Assembly (NCBI GenBank): GCA_014529385.2
Contig: CM043944.1
Span: 172,114,740 to 172,178,739, forward strand
Direction: 5' to 3'
Origin: Adiantum capillus-veneris
Taxonomy: Eukaryota; Streptophyta; Polypodiopsida; Polypodiales; Pteridaceae
DNA length: 64,000 nucleotides
Shown here: positions 33,440-45,628 of the stretch, piece after piece
Layout: each line of letters begins with the position of its first letter
Numbering within the stretch: the first letter of the stretch is position 1
The notes under the pieces: generated by a model
Seen by the model: the letters and a program-made list of their open reading frames with translations, nothing else
Database searches by the model: none
What the model was told of the DNA's origin: nothing
Program-made: the position numbers and the translations under genes

Positions 33440-33634
33440 AACTACCCCTACATGTTGTGCCGCCTTCCTTGACCATTGGCATGGTTGTTGTATCTTGCTG
33501 GATACTCTCTTTCACCATGCTGCATACACAACAAACATCTACTGCCAGACCATATTGCAACCCAAGGACATCAACTATGCTGAGATCGAGGGAGAGGTCA
33601 CCCATTTCACTTCCTTGATCCAAGTACGCGTTGT

Positions 33635-33677
<43 letters not shown>

Positions 33678-33880
33678 GATTACATGCATGTAGGGTATCC
33701 TTACTTTTTTGTTGTCCGTTGCACTGAATAGCTTTGAGACTTGTGCTTTCTAAGTACACCATTGAAAATATGATTGCTTAATACTTGATGTAGGTGACAA
33801 TCCCTACCTTTTATCATGGAACCACTCAAGAATCCCATCTACTATTGGAGAGAAGCCACCTCCTAGAGGGAGCTACGCCG
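33440..33880 (+). pseudogene. X8-domain pseudogene, copy C
   Basis: Homologous to exons 2 and 3 of the X8 gene at 30857. The remnant frame reads LDTLFHHAAYTTNIYCQTIL, then INYAEIEGEVTHFTS and LIQ in place of DPS. An intron-like segment with a (CT)n tract (33640-33674) follows, then an acceptor-like GATGTAG at about 33794. The second exon starts GTGACAATCCCTACC but the conserved HGSCLYPG is lost. The 5' half before 33440 is too diverged to place. It is older than copies A and B. Confidence 0.7.
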
Positions 33881-33884
33881 TCTC

Positions 33885-34000
33885 TATCACCACCGCCACA
33901 TTGTATTGCATAAGAAGGGCATAAGAATTAGTGCAAAGGTACCAAAGGTCAATCAACACATTGATGTTGAGACAAAAATGATAGCCACTGCCAAGAGGGA
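33885..34000. other. Unassigned spacer
   Basis: Nothing recognisable between X8 copy C and the inverted repeat copy. Confidence 0.3.
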
Positions 34001-34966
34001 AACCTACTATCAGGGGTTTCATTAACGTAATCACGATTGGGTGATTACGTCAATAACATTAGTATTTACACAAAAAAATATTCATGTGACCACGTTAATG
34101 TTAACGTGACTTTGATTTTGACCTGCAAAAATCTATAGAGCCGGTTAGCCCTCCGAGGTTTCCATTTTTCCTTGCGGGGCCCGCCGAGATTTTTCATTGT
34201 TCCGGTGGGCCCGTCGGGTATATGCAATAGCCAGGCGGGCCCGCCAGGAAAATGGAAAAGCTCAGCGGGAGTAATTATATATGGGTGAAAGCATAGTTTG
34301 GTGGTACAAAAAAAGGACCTATTTTATTTCTACCAATGAAAAAGTGGGGACTAGTAAAAAATTTGTAGTTTAGGTCAAAACTTTTTGGACCTTGTAGTTT
34401 TAGATTCTTCTTTTGAAGATCTATCCATTGATATATAGTATGATAGGTAGTTTTTTATGTGACATGTAAAAATTCTAACTCAAAGATTTGTCAAGGGTGT
34501 TGTCAAGGACAGTCCTTTTTGTACCACCAAAGCATGCTTTTAGCCATATAGTAAATAGTGTGCTAACCGTGGTCTTTTAGCTAGGCAAATCCTTGGGGAG
34601 TCTATCCGAGTGCCGGGTATAGTCATCTCTTTGTGAATTGACCTAAGGTTACAGAGTGACAGGTCCTTTTTTTGGGCCGAACGTATTCTTAATTCGATAA
34701 CCACTTCTAAAATTATTTAACTCGTTTACCAACATAAAGGTACGAAACCAAAACAACTGAAAACTTGGAGAATCATGCTCATTGCGAAGAAGCCATTGGT
34801 CCAAATGAGGGCTGTAATTGGTTTTAGAAGATGAGGATATGTAAATGACAAGTCGATAGTCAAGGGTCGGATGTCCGTTACTAGTGTACTGGGCATAGAA
34901 AGATCCTTGAAGTCTTGCATTTGATTTGATTTACACTTGACACTCCACAATATAAGAGCTACATTA
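34000..34966 (-). repeat. Inverted copy of the 29495-30200 repeat
   Basis: Read on the minus strand, 34960-34550 and then 34280-34010 follow 29530-30190: TGTCA(A)CTCCACAATATAAGAGCT, the GTCACTCTGTAACCTTAGG region, TTTGCCTAGCTAAAAGACC, the CGGGCCCGCC-type subrepeats and TTAACGTAATCAC. It is interrupted by the insertion at 34283-34545 and cut at 34966 where copia sequence starts. Confidence 0.8.
34283..34545. mobile_element. 263 bp MITE-like element with about 34 bp terminal inverted repeats
   Basis: The left end GGGTGAAAGCATAGTTTGGT and the complement of the right end GGCTAAAAGCATGCTTTGGT continue as GGTACAAAAA(AA)GGAC, an imperfect inverted repeat of about 34 bp. The flanks carry ATAT (34279-34282 and 34546-34549), and the empty site is preserved at 36580-36595 in duplication copy 2. 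It has no coding capacity. Confidence 0.75.
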
Positions 34967-35739
34967 CCTCACATCGTGAATTGTTCACCTCTCTCGAGTC
35001 TCTCGCTCATGGGAATTCTGTCACTTATGCCAACAATGCCTCTTATCTAGTCCAGGGAGTTGGAAAGATTGTGCTTACTACTGCTAATGGCAGTTCTTTC
35101 ACACTTGTTAATGCACTTTATGTACCAGGGATCAAGAAGAATTTTTTGTCTGTATCTGTACTTGCTAGACTTGGACTTGTAGTCAAATTTGTGGATGACA
35201 AATGTACAGTTCATGATCTCAGTTTTGGTGATAAAATCGTTGCATCTGGGCTTTTGTGCCGTGGGTTGTATAAGCTCACTTTGTATGACAAGTGTGGAAA
35301 AAATTTTGCTAATGCACTTGCAGATTCAAGGGCTATTTCAGATGCAAAACTTTGGCATGTACGTTTTGGTCATCTGAATTTTGCCAGTTTGCTGCGTTTG
35401 TAGAAATCTGATATGGTTGCTTCTTTGTCGCCTCTTGAAGCACCTGTCAAACATGTTTGTGAAGGCTTTATTTTGGGTAAGATGAAGCATTCTAAGTTTC
35501 CAAAGGATGGTTCAATTCAGGCCACATGCAGGTTGCAGTTTGTGCATAGTGATGTTTGTGGACCCATGCGAACTCCGTCCTTGGGCAATTACCTTTACTT
35601 CGTGACTTTCATTGATGATTACTCCAGGCATGCATGGGTATTTCCGCTTTACAGTGCACACTAAGTAACACACTCTCTATTGTGTACGTCGAGCTTCCTT
35701 CATCTTCTCCAAGCTGTGTGCGTTTCTCTGCAACCCTAA
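34967..35739 (+). mobile_element. Deleted copia copy: protease-integrase fragment plus 3' LTR end
   Basis: 34967-35650 matches the copia pol at about 25631-26313 closely (protease end, integrase zinc finger and core through DVCGPM...IDDYSRHAWVFPL), with a TAG at 35401-35403. At 35651 it jumps to the last ~85 bp of the LTR (GCACACTAAGTAACACACTC to AATTCCAACA) and then the same ACATATCGATCAA flank as the full element. About 2.6 kb between is deleted, and the 5' part was lost at the junction at 34966. Confidence 0.9.
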
Positions 35740-36114
35740 TTCCAACAACATATCGATCAATTATGTTGTGAGCAAACATACACATTGCAATACACTCTAT
35801 GCACGACATAATAACTACAACAATGCTATAAATTTTTCAATGCAATTATATGTCTACTTTGATTTGCAAACAATACACGTTTAACTTCAAATGCTGCAAA
35901 GGATAATCACCTTCTACACTGAACGATGTCAGTTGTTTGCAAAAAACAAACAAACGAAACAAAATATATGATTGGTCATTTTATGCACTAATAATCTATC
36001 ATAGTACATAATACACTCTCTGTATAAACCAATGCATGGACTAATGCAAATAAATCTTCAATATAATCACACAATTGAGGACTACTTGTACCCAGTGAAG
36101 GATTGTAGCCCCCC

Positions 36115-37620
36115 ATGCAATCAAATCAATATATAAATGCTATTTTGACCCAATTAAGAATTATAGCTCTTATATTGTGGAGTGACAGTGTACATCAACT
36201 CAAATCTATGATAGTGAAAATACAAGACTTCAAAGATCTTTATATGCCCAGTACACTAGTACATGACATTCAATCTTTGACTATCGACTCATCATTTACA
36301 TATGCTCATCTTCTAAAACCAATTATAGCCCTCATTTGTCGCAATGGCATGACTCTCTAAGTTTTCAATTATTTTGGTTTCGTACCTTTATGTTGGTAAA
36401 GGAATTAATTTTTTTTTAGAAGTGGTTATATATCGAATTAAAAATCACGTTCGACCCAAAAAGAAGACATGTGACCCTATAACCTTTTGTCAATTCACAA
36501 GGAGATGACTATACCTGACACCCCGATACACTCCCCAAAGATTTGCTTAGCTAAAGGACCATGGTTAGCCCACTGTTTACTATATATAATTACTCCCATC
36601 GGACTTTTTTATTTTCCGAGCGGACCTGTCGGAAAAATGAAAAAGCCCGACAGGACCCGCAGAGAAAAATAAAAATCCCAGAGGGCTAACCGGTTCTATG
36701 GATTTTTGTAAGTCATAACCAAAGTCACGTTAACCATTGACTTGATCACATGATTTTCTTGTTTAAACACTAGAGTTATTAATATAATCACACAATTGTG
36801 ACATGTCAATGAAATCCCTATTCACGGACTCTCATAATATATATACCTCTTTCGTACGTATAGACTCGTTTAGCTCTTAAAAAATAGTGAAGTACTAGTT
36901 TGTTTTGTTGTTATGACACTTAATTAGAGTAGGGTTCTAGTGATCAAGCTCCTCTTAAGAGCTTGTTGTAGAGGTAATACATGCAGTCCGCAGGACTATG
37001 TAGGGTGGGGCTCCTTGCGATTCCTAAATGCATGATTTAGGTCAACGAGAGGAGTTTTTCCTATGACATCACTTTCTACGGTTCAGCAAAGGAGACTTAA
37101 GTATATCTGGCATATCTTGGCTCTTAAGATTTGTCCTATATTTGAAGTTGTAGTGAAAAATTAATGAGACAAATTGGAAAATAGGGGAGAGGCATTCTTT
37201 TAAGATTGCAATGGTATATGTTTTATTTTGATAACTTTTATGTCGGTCCTCTTATCAATTTTGGTCAAGCCGATTGGTTCGTACGACTATATTGAAAGAA
37301 CGTGTAGTACAGTAATGCCCTTAGACATCAAACTCACCGGGGTAAGTTTTTGTAACTTTTGGTTTCCTTGTAACGCAAAAAGTTTATGAGACTCCCTTAT
37401 GGTATTTTCGTCCAAACTATATTAAATACTTATCTATGTACAAAATCTTATCTATATAATTAATAATGTGGGCCATTGTGGGAAAGTATGGGGTCGACAA
37501 GAATATAAGCTCCACGACAAGAAAAGAAAGGTGAGTTTAAATCATGTATACAAAGGCCGGGAGGGCGTCATTCATTCATGCATTTCATTCGATCAGTTTA
37601 TCCATTCTCACATTAACAGA
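36115..37620. other. Non-coding part of duplication copy 2
   Basis: No gene is seen. It carries the second direct copy of the GC-subrepeat family (36120-36830), including the uninterrupted site of the MITE-like insertion. Confidence 0.5.
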
Positions 37621-37782
37621 ACAAGATGAGTATGGAGTGCAGACGGAGAAGTAGTCTTCATCGCATTAACAAGTTGATGGCAGGCAGCGCCTCAGCACAT
37701 AATCATGTGATTGTGAAGCCGATGCACCCGCGGTCAGGTGCGTCTCATCTTCGGTTTCTTCGTACTGCTTTAAATATTAGTT

Positions 37783-38519
37783 ATGGCGCTGATGCGAGTG
37801 ATCATCTTTATGAACGCTTTTGCATCCATTAACGCTCAACTAGATATGTATACGACATGATGGTCCTGCTCTGATCAATACGCACGCAAAATAAAATCTA
37901 TTAACGCATGGAGCTGTTGTTGACGTTGTGATCAAATACTAACGGCGCTGTTGCCGTTGGCACAGATGATCCCATTCTGTCGTGCGCGAAACTCGGGGCC
38001 GACCCCATCCACTGCATGCCTTATCCTGCCACCAGAGAATGGTGCCTCCCTGACCCGGACACACCAGAGCTGCAGCTGAAGCACTTGCAGTTCGCCGCGT
38101 GCTGGACTTGGAATCCCATATGGGGACATGGACCACAGGTCGTGGAGCAGGATCCAGCAACCCCGTCCGGAGCCGACGTCCACCGCCACCACCAGAACCA
38201 CCATGACCGCCGCCAAGCTCACGTCAACGGCCGGCGCCGGGACCATAATTGCACTCCAGCTCCTGCTCCTTATGGTCTACGGCACATGCGGCCCACTACC
38301 TTTTCCCGTTGTGTCGCCTTCCTCGACCACCGGCACGGCCGCTGCGTTTTGCCGAATACTCTCTTCCACCATGCTGCGTATGCAGCAAACATCTACTGGC
38401 AGACAGTATTGCGACCGAAGAGCATCGCCTGTGCTGAGATTGGGGGAGCAATAACCAAAAGAAGATGCAAGGGGATTGCTAACTTAGGGGTCCAAAACAT
38501 AGCCATCTACATTTCCTAA
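37783..38519 (+). pseudogene. X8/CBM43-domain gene, copy B (3' truncated)
   Basis: A duplicate of copy A. The signal-peptide-like MALMRVIIFMNAFASINAQL starts at 37783. The branch motif TACTAAC and acceptor CACAG precede exon 2 at 37966, which reads TREWCLPD, LQFAACW, RCVAFLDHRHGRCVLPNTLF, AAYAANIYWQ and AEIGGAIT. The domain is then cut at about 38455, before DPS and the splice donor, by a deletion joining to downstream DNA (KRRCKGIANLGV and a stop). Without HGSC the last X8 cysteine is lost. Both copies share the same interrupting segment inside the domain. Confidence 0.65.
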
Positions 38520-38726
38520 ATATAGACCAAACAATCTAAGCGCAAATGGAGTTAAAAAATAACCTTTATCTTTTTGAAGCCCAAGGTACGGTTTCATAAA
38601 ACAAACAGGGTATCTAATTAAGAACAAGTACTATGCACATCAAATGCATGAAGAGGGAGTATTATATGTCGTAGCGTGTACTATCTCGTATGCATAAGAT
38701 ATGCTTCTCTCTATATATCTTTCAAT

Positions 38727-38847
<121 letters not shown>

Positions 38848-38935
38848 TAAGAATATGATCTACATGTAAACGACAAAGAACAAATAGTGGACCATACTTA
38901 ATCATGAGTCTAAGTTATGGGTTGCATGCATATTA

Positions 38936-39118
38936 ATGTCACAAAAAAGCATGAAATCCAATGTGAGAGAAAGACTCAAGCTTGAAGATGATCTCAGCTT
39001 ATACATGATGTGGGATAATTGTATTGATTTTTTGATTCATTCTCATGATGCTTGTGACAAGGTGCTTGTGGCAATGTTCCTATTAAACGTCACAATGAAG
39101 GTGGACATTGTCAATTAA
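38936..39118 (+). CDS. Small ORF of unknown function, copy 2
   Basis: The product starts MSQKSMKSNVRERLKLEDDL. It matches the ORF at 32581 up to DACDKVL and then runs into hAT-derived DNA. Function unknown. Confidence 0.25.
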   Translation: MSQKSMKSNVRERLKLEDDLSLYMMWDNCIDFLIHSHDACDKVLVAMFLLNVTMKVDIVN

Positions 39119-39530
39119 TGCGTCAAAAATCATTACATCAAAGCTTTCGAGTGCAATCTTTAGAAGAAGCACAAACTGCACTTGCCAAAGCAATATTCTT
39201 TATTGGAAGTGCTTTGGTAATGGTAGAGAGTAATCATTGGAAGGATTCTTGAAAGAAAATTGGTGAGTTTGATCGAGGATTTTCAGCTCTTTCTTATCAC
39301 ACGATAAGAAATGTTTTCTTGGACAAATGTTACATCGAAGTCAAAGATAATGTTGGCAAAATAATACTTGGGAATATTTCACTTTCAGGATGTACGATTG
39401 TGAGTGATAGCTGGTCAAATGTTCAGAGAACACCGTTGATGAATGTAATATTGGTTTGTCCAAGAGGAGAAACGTTTATAAAGGCGATTGATAGTTCTGG
39501 TACAATTAAAAGTGACAAATATATTTCCCA
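39061..39530 (+). pseudogene. hAT DUF659 fragment
   Basis: Reads NVPIKRHNEGGHC, then LHQSFRVQSLEEAQTALAKA, VMVESNHWKDS, FLDKCYIEVKDNVGKIIL and GCTIVSDSWSNVQRTPLMN, followed by RGETFIKAIDSSGTIKS. This is the same family as 22682-23755 but in opposite orientation, and it retains SDSWSN where the other copy has a stop. It is truncated at about 39530, and a TGA lies after HWKDS. Confidence 0.8.
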
Positions 39531-40700
39531 TCCACTACGATTACCATGCACTAAACCCAAGCCTCGTGGTCATGCAGGACCATTCCCCTTATGCATCGAG
39601 ATAAAGACACAACCACAAGAGGCAAAGACATGAAGTAGTAGAGAATTAGCTATGCCTAATTATAGAGAAGATTCATCGTTGCCCTATAAAACATTGAGAC
39701 AAAGATGCAGAGACAAAGGAGAGGCTGGTGTAGTAGCTCATAGGTAGCTTTAATAATAGCCTAGACTCGTGGGATCCCTAGATAAACTCTATATACAACC
39801 TGTGCTCGGATGAAGTTAGTGCTTTGTATATTATTGACGTTCTAATTTTGTTCTCAAATATAGAGTAATTAGAATTTAGAGATGTGCCAATATCATCATG
39901 AACAATAGGGCACACTCTTTTGCTTTTGCCATCGCCTCTGCTCATAGCTACCAAATCTCAAATGCGATGAGCTTCTAGTTTATTTTCCTCCACCGCCATG
40001 GTCCTTGGTCTCATGAGGCTCTTACTAACAATGTTTGCAGGACGAGGTCAAGGTAGGTAGCTACAGGGTAGAGCCTAGTGACAATGAAGGCCGAAATTTG
40101 TTGCGCCTTAATCCGGGTGTGCAGCCTCATCTCAGAACATTGTCGCTTAAACTGACCCTTGCCTGCACAACTTTCATCAATCATGCATACCTTCTACTGT
40201 CTTGAAATGCCACAATATTCATCAATCTCTATGCTAGATCATTCGACATGTTGCTGTCGGAATGTGTGAGGTCTAGCTGGGAAGGTGCAAAACCTCTCAC
40301 TGTGAGAGTTCGTGATGAGAGTCACAAACACTTTGTGAAAAATCATTTGTGGAGAATCACCAACCCTCTTACTAAGGGTGACAGAAATTCCAAGAGCGTT
40401 CGTGATAGTAAAGTCATAAATCCTCTTTCCTATCATGCTTGGAAATTGCTTGGTTTCATAGTTGCGATTAGAATGGGAGTGACGGCCGATTTTTGAAACC
40501 CCGGTCGCAAGAACCAACCCCAATTAGAAAGGAGCATAATACAAGGAAAATGAAAAAAAAAACGTCTTTTTGCATGCACCACCAACCTTCCATGCTTGCA
40601 GGCGGTGGGCCGACTCTCAGTTTGGCCACACTCCTCCATTATCACCAGAGGACGACTCCTGTCTCTCCTGCTCGGCTCCACCAACATCATCTCTCCCTCT
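39531..40700. other. Unassigned sequence
   Basis: No recognised domain. The open frame at 40248-40496 has unremarkable composition and no start context or homologue that I can recognise. Confidence 0.4.
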
Positions 40701-40741
40701 CTCTATCTTCCCCTCATTCAGCCCACAGGCGCAATGCAATA

Positions 40742-40745
<4 letters not shown>

Positions 40746-40820
<75 letters not shown>

Positions 40821-40880
40821 GACACAATCCTACCTCTTCTACACGACACACACACACACCCATACACATCCACACACATA
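40746..40880. repeat. (CT)n then (CA)n-rich microsatellite
   Basis: CT run at 40746-40807, then CA-rich sequence. All frames here are artefacts. Confidence 0.95.
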
Positions 40881-41009
40881 CACATCCCCCCCTCTCACTC
40901 ATGCCATCGCCATCTTCCCACCCGTTCTTTGTAGCGTGTACGTAAGCAACATGTAAATATAAATATAAATATATATATAAATAAATAAATAAATATATAT
41001 AATTCCCTT

Positions 41010-41230
41010 TGCTATCATTCACACACACACACTCTTGTCGACGAACACACACACCTACACACACTAGCACAACCCCCACATACATACGCACCCACACTCA
41101 CAGCACCCACACCCTCACACGTTTACAAATAGCACATACACACATTTATGCACTCACAAACATACGCACTCATATATATACAACACACACACCTGCACAC
41201 ACTTACACATTCAAACATGCAATACACGCA
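41010..41230. repeat. Degenerate CA-rich stretch
   Basis: CACACA runs interrupted by CTTACA, CATACG and similar words, a decayed simple repeat. Confidence 0.8.
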
Positions 41231-41469
41231 TGCCATATGCACTCAAAAAAGTTAAAAAAGCAAAGGAACTCAACACCGACATCCAACACCAAAGAAGAAG
41301 GACGATCAAATCACGCAAAAGTGATAGAAAATCAAGAAGTGACACCAAAGGCATGCCCCGGCCGGTGCCAAAACTGGGGAACACACTACACTGACGCACC
41401 AGCAAGGCTCGCCATTCGCTGGCATCTCATCCACGACGCATCTCCGCAGCAACATTCGTAGGTTATTAT

Positions 41470-41882
41470 TATTTTTCGGTTTCAAGCCAAAATCTTGTAT
41501 AAAAACCCATTGTAAATTGCCACCTCTCTCTAGGTGATGGTCACCAAGGCCCACCTAGGAGATATCATTTTAAAAATTTTCCTAAAACAAAGCAAGGGTC
41601 AACCATCTGAGACCCAACTCCTTGCTTTGTCGGATTAGGGCCCTAACCTAATCATATTATCCTAACCAAATGCAACCTGCACCTATAAAAGGCCACTGAG
41701 AGGTCACTATTAGTGAGTACTAGCAACACTTGCATCCAGAAAGAGGGGTTTTAGTGCAACATTTTGGGGAATTGGCACTATGAGCAGGAAGCCATGTCCA
41801 CACCTTGACTTCAAGGGTCGCCACACACTCGCGATCATAGAACCTCTGTGCTTATGAATCACCTCTAGAGAACACACTATAG

Positions 41883-41948
<66 letters not shown>

Positions 41949-42041
41949 ACCGTAGTCCCCATCTCATGGAAGCTAAGGTTTCTATAAATATTGCATTGAA
42001 TCAAGTTTCCCTCACATCACTGAGGGGTTTTCATCACCTAC

Positions 42042-42101
<60 letters not shown>

Positions 42102-42250
42102 ATGCAGTGTTTGTGCTATTTGAAATCACCGTTGTCCGTGTCCTAGACGCTCAAAGATAGATGGTGCCCCGTGTTCATTTCCTGTGGCTAGCTTGGCGTG
42201 CACAGTCCTGGCGTTTGAGGCCATGTGGGTCCGTGTCATGCTTTGCGCTC
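41470..42250 (+). repeat. Partial gypsy 5' LTR and promoter (left limit uncertain)
   Basis: TATAAAA at 41684-41690 within ACCTATAAAAGGCC parallels TATATAAGGAGGCC at 55701 in the complete gypsy element. The LTR end is placed before ATTGGTGCCCCCAGG at about 42257, matching TTTTGGTGCCCCC at 56307. Two long (CT)n tracts (41887-41940 and 42042-42098) lie inside. Confidence 0.55.
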
Positions 42251-42330
42251 GTGAATTGGTGCCCCCAGGAGAAGGGCTTCTCAGAAACCTCCAGTTTACA
42301 ATGCTGAAGACAACGCACGTCGTCGACCAT

Positions 42331-43095
42331 GGAGAAATGGCTGCAAGAATTCTCCAACTGGGGAACGGAGGAGGAGGAGATTGAAGAAACACTCACCACC
42401 TCCTTGAAATACTACTGCCAGGCTGTAGCGTCATCAATATCCAAGGGGTAAGCTCCCCATCTCGCATTGCTTGTGCTAACCACAAATATAGAGCATCAGG
42501 TGGAAGGGCTACGAAATGCCATCACTGCTGTGGACCAAAGCACACGATCAATGAATGCCAGCAACGAAGGTAACAAAGAGGTAAAAATCATCTACATCAA
42601 CGTCCACCGCGAGGATATAGTCCATATCAAAGGAGGAAAAATATCCGTAAGGCCTCTCTTTCCTAAGGAATCTGCAAGTAAAGGTATAGCCTCTGCTCCT
42701 AAGTGGCCAAAAGGGGCTGCTTGAGCTAAACGAAAAGAACGGCTAGGCCAGTCCTGAAACACATGACCCCAAAAGAAGAACCACCTGGTCACACGCGTGC
42801 TTCAAGTTTGAGAAGCAAAGTCGTGCCTAGTTTGCCAAAAAGATCATTGGAGGCAAAGCGGCAGAAGGTCGCCTATCGATTCACACGGCGCATGCGAGTG
42901 CTGCCAGTCCATTTCAACAACCCCGAAGTAGAAGTGGTAAGAAGGTTCCCATGCCCTAGGGAGGAGTGGTTTGGCTACTGTCCTTGCTTCTTTGGAGGGC
43001 AGGTAGAGGGTCTTCCTCCTCTCCCCATACAGCTCATCATGAAGAAACTGAGAGTACCTCTTTTCACTTTCCATGAAAGTAACTTTCTAACCTAA
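42331..43095 (+). pseudogene. Gypsy pre-gag ORF1, broken copy
   Basis: Starts MEKWLQEFSNWGTEEEEIEE, homologous to MDEWREEFANWRTEEEEALE at 56379. After a small frame change comes an LLPGCSV-like segment, then VKIIYINVHREDIVHIKGGK, RPLFPKE and PKWPKGAA followed by TGA (42721). A third piece has EAKRQKVAYRFTRRMRVLPV, CPREEWFGYCPCFFGGQ and LPIQLIMKKL. A donor-like GGTAAG (about 42447) matches the position of GTAAGT in the other copy. Gag and pol do not follow. The function of this protein is unknown; Ogre-type elements carry an extra ORF in this position. Confidence 0.65.
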
Positions 43096-43717
43096 TTCAT
43101 CAGCCAAGTTTAAGTCCTTGACTTGTTTTCCAATTCTAGCAGTAAACAACCCCACCATAACTAGTGTTCAAGGTTGAGAACTTGATTTATACATGAGGAG
43201 ACTACACCTAGTCGCAAACATGCTTTAACTTATGGTAAGCAAACTCCAAGTAGAGTAATAGATGCTTATTGATTGGATCGCTTGGTGCTAATGTACTCAC
43301 TTTACATATCCTTCAACACAAGATTACACTTTGTAATCTGCCTATCCCCTTGGATAACTGACAGTACTAAGGTGTGTTTTCCCTCACGGTTTACAGACAG
43401 TCTTCCCCGATGACTGGTAAATGGGAATCACAATATTGTGTAGCATCGTTGAGGAATCAACAATGTCTCGAATAACCATCATGGTTAACTTGAAAAATAC
43501 ACAAACACCCAAACCGAGCCATGACGTCTATTGGTAATTAGTAGACCCAAAAGTAATCTCATAGAGATACTGCACATAGAGTCCAAAATGCTTCATAAGC
43601 AACAACTTGATGAATATGCATGCCGTTCCAAATTAGTATTTGCTAAACACTAGGGCCCATAACACCTAGTGTGTATGCATTTAGCAAAAAACAGACCTAG
43701 CACACTTTAAAGAGGAA
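43096..43717. other. Unassigned sequence up to CACTA-2
   Basis: No gene or repeat relationship is seen. It ends with the TSD GAA at 43715-43717. Confidence 0.4.
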
Positions 43718-44318
43718 CACTACAAGAGGTTGTGTGCTCTTGTGACGCTGTTAGCGACGGAAATACACTGGGTTTTTATAACCCCCGGCGTCGCTAAAAC
43801 CGTCGCTACGAGAGCCTCGCTATATGCGTCGCTATAGGCGTCGCTATATAGCGATGCACATAGCGACGCTCATAGCGACGGTTATAGCGACGTTTACACA
43901 GAAGACTATAGCGACGCTCATAGCGACGCTTCAGAGCCATAAATAGCGACGCTCGAGAGAAAATTTTTTTTGGTGGCAGGGCATTGAATGCCCTGCCACC
44001 CATCAACCATATTGTACTTGATTCACTTTTTTAAAAAAGTGCAAGGGTAGATAATAGACCCAAAATAGTCACCCACAAGACGCATTGTTTGCAAAATTGA
44101 CAATTGTACACATCATAGGCAAAATGAATTGATTGGCAAATGTAATAATGACAATTGTACAACATCATAGGCATAAAGAATTGATTGGCAAAAGGAACTG
44201 CGGTGACAAATGTAATAATATACATGGTTCAAAAAGACGTATAAAATCCGTCTCATGATACATAAGCTATGAGAAACCCTAAACTAATGCTATCTAGCTA
44301 CGGCTAAACTGACGTCGT

Positions 44319-45628
44319 CTAGTCAGACGTCTCATCGCGTCCAAGCGGCGTATCTGTCGGATTCTGCAAAAAAAGACAATAAGACAGCTTTCAGTAAGTA
44401 TGAACATATAACGACATTTATAAAACAATACAAAAAATAAAAAAGAGTAAACCCTAATACTAACCATGCCGCCGCGAGAACTGAGAATGTCCATCAGGGT
44501 GTTTAAGCCCTTCCTGCCTGCGTAGTCGCGCTCGTACGGTGTGGGATCAATTCCTGTCATCGACGACTGTCAAAACATACAAAGATTTCATTATGTTAGA
44601 ATTAAAAAACTCATAAACCCTAAACTATCGAACATAAAGAGCAATGTGAAAACACTTACAAAATCGGCCTCAAATGATGCCCATCCACCGCTCCCCAAGT
44701 GGTGCGAGCTCCCTGCCTCTACTCGCGCTCTGGCTGCATCCTTTTGTTGCTTCCACTTGTCGGGATTCTCGCGCGCTGCTTTCTTCGCATTCTTCCAATC
44801 TTCTTTGGCCAGCCAATCTGGCCTGTTCCACCCATTCTTGATTGCTTTTTGCACTTCGGAACACTTGTGTTTGCAGTATTCGCGCATTCGAATCTTCATC
44901 AGGTTTTCATTGAAGCGCTAATCCCGTGTTGGAATGGGAAACTCATCATGAAGTATGCTGATGACTTTGTTTTTTAAATCACTTGGTACTTCACTCCATT
45001 TGTTTAGTATGTAGTGTCTAAACAGCTGAGAGCAAAGACCACGCATGCGCGAGATCACCTTCTTGCCGTCATCATCCATGATGATGCCGCCGCTGATGTC
45101 GACGGAGTAAGGCAAGCCCTCTGGCCGGTGACGCGTGAACCTGGGTGTCCCGACAGGGGTCTCTAGCGGCGTGTCGATGGGGGTACAGACGTCAGGTGTC
45201 TCCACCGGCGTCTGGGCCCCGAAGCGAGGAGTGTCGAGTGGGGTGGCTCCTGGCGGAGTAGGTAGAGGTGTGTAGCTTCTAGGAACAGTCAGCCGTGCAA
45301 AACCTGGCGTAGATGGCGATGTTGTGGCTGGTGTGGGGGCGGGCAAAGAAGGGGAGGGTAAAGAGCCTCGTCGAACACGAGGCGGTGTGGAGGCATCGGT
45401 GGCGGAATCCCCACAACAACCGCCACCGCCACCACTAGAGCGCCGGTGTCTAGACGAGTGTGAAGCTCGTCTCGTCGACGCCGAAGCTTCGGAGCGCGCC
45501 GAATGCTCCGAAAGAGAGGGAGATGCGGATGGAGTAAGAACGCGCGATGATGCGCCAGAGCGATGACGCTCCACGTACCACTGTCTCTGTTGCGGTGACA
45601 AAGAAGAAAGAAACTCCTCATCATCCAT
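44319..45628 (-). pseudogene. TNP1/TNPA-like gene of CACTA-2
   Basis: Same product as 15778-17098. The start MDDEEFLSSLSPQQRQWYVE at 45628 runs in a single frame through the Ser-rich, Gly-run and TP-repeat parts into GLPYSVDISGGIIMDDDGKK, KWSEVPSDL and FPIPTRD. A TAG (44918-44920, CAG in CACTA-1) then interrupts before RFNENLMKIRMREYCKHK and NPDKWKQQKDAARARVEAGS. Introns match CACTA-1, and the terminal exon ends at 44319. Except for that stop the gene looks complete. Role as subterminal-repeat binding protein is inferred from the En/Spm family. Confidence 0.85.

Noticed and set aside
40248-40523. Overlapping 82 and 94 residue frames on opposite strands
   Set aside because: No recognised motif, no duplicate, and equal openness on both strands argues against coding.
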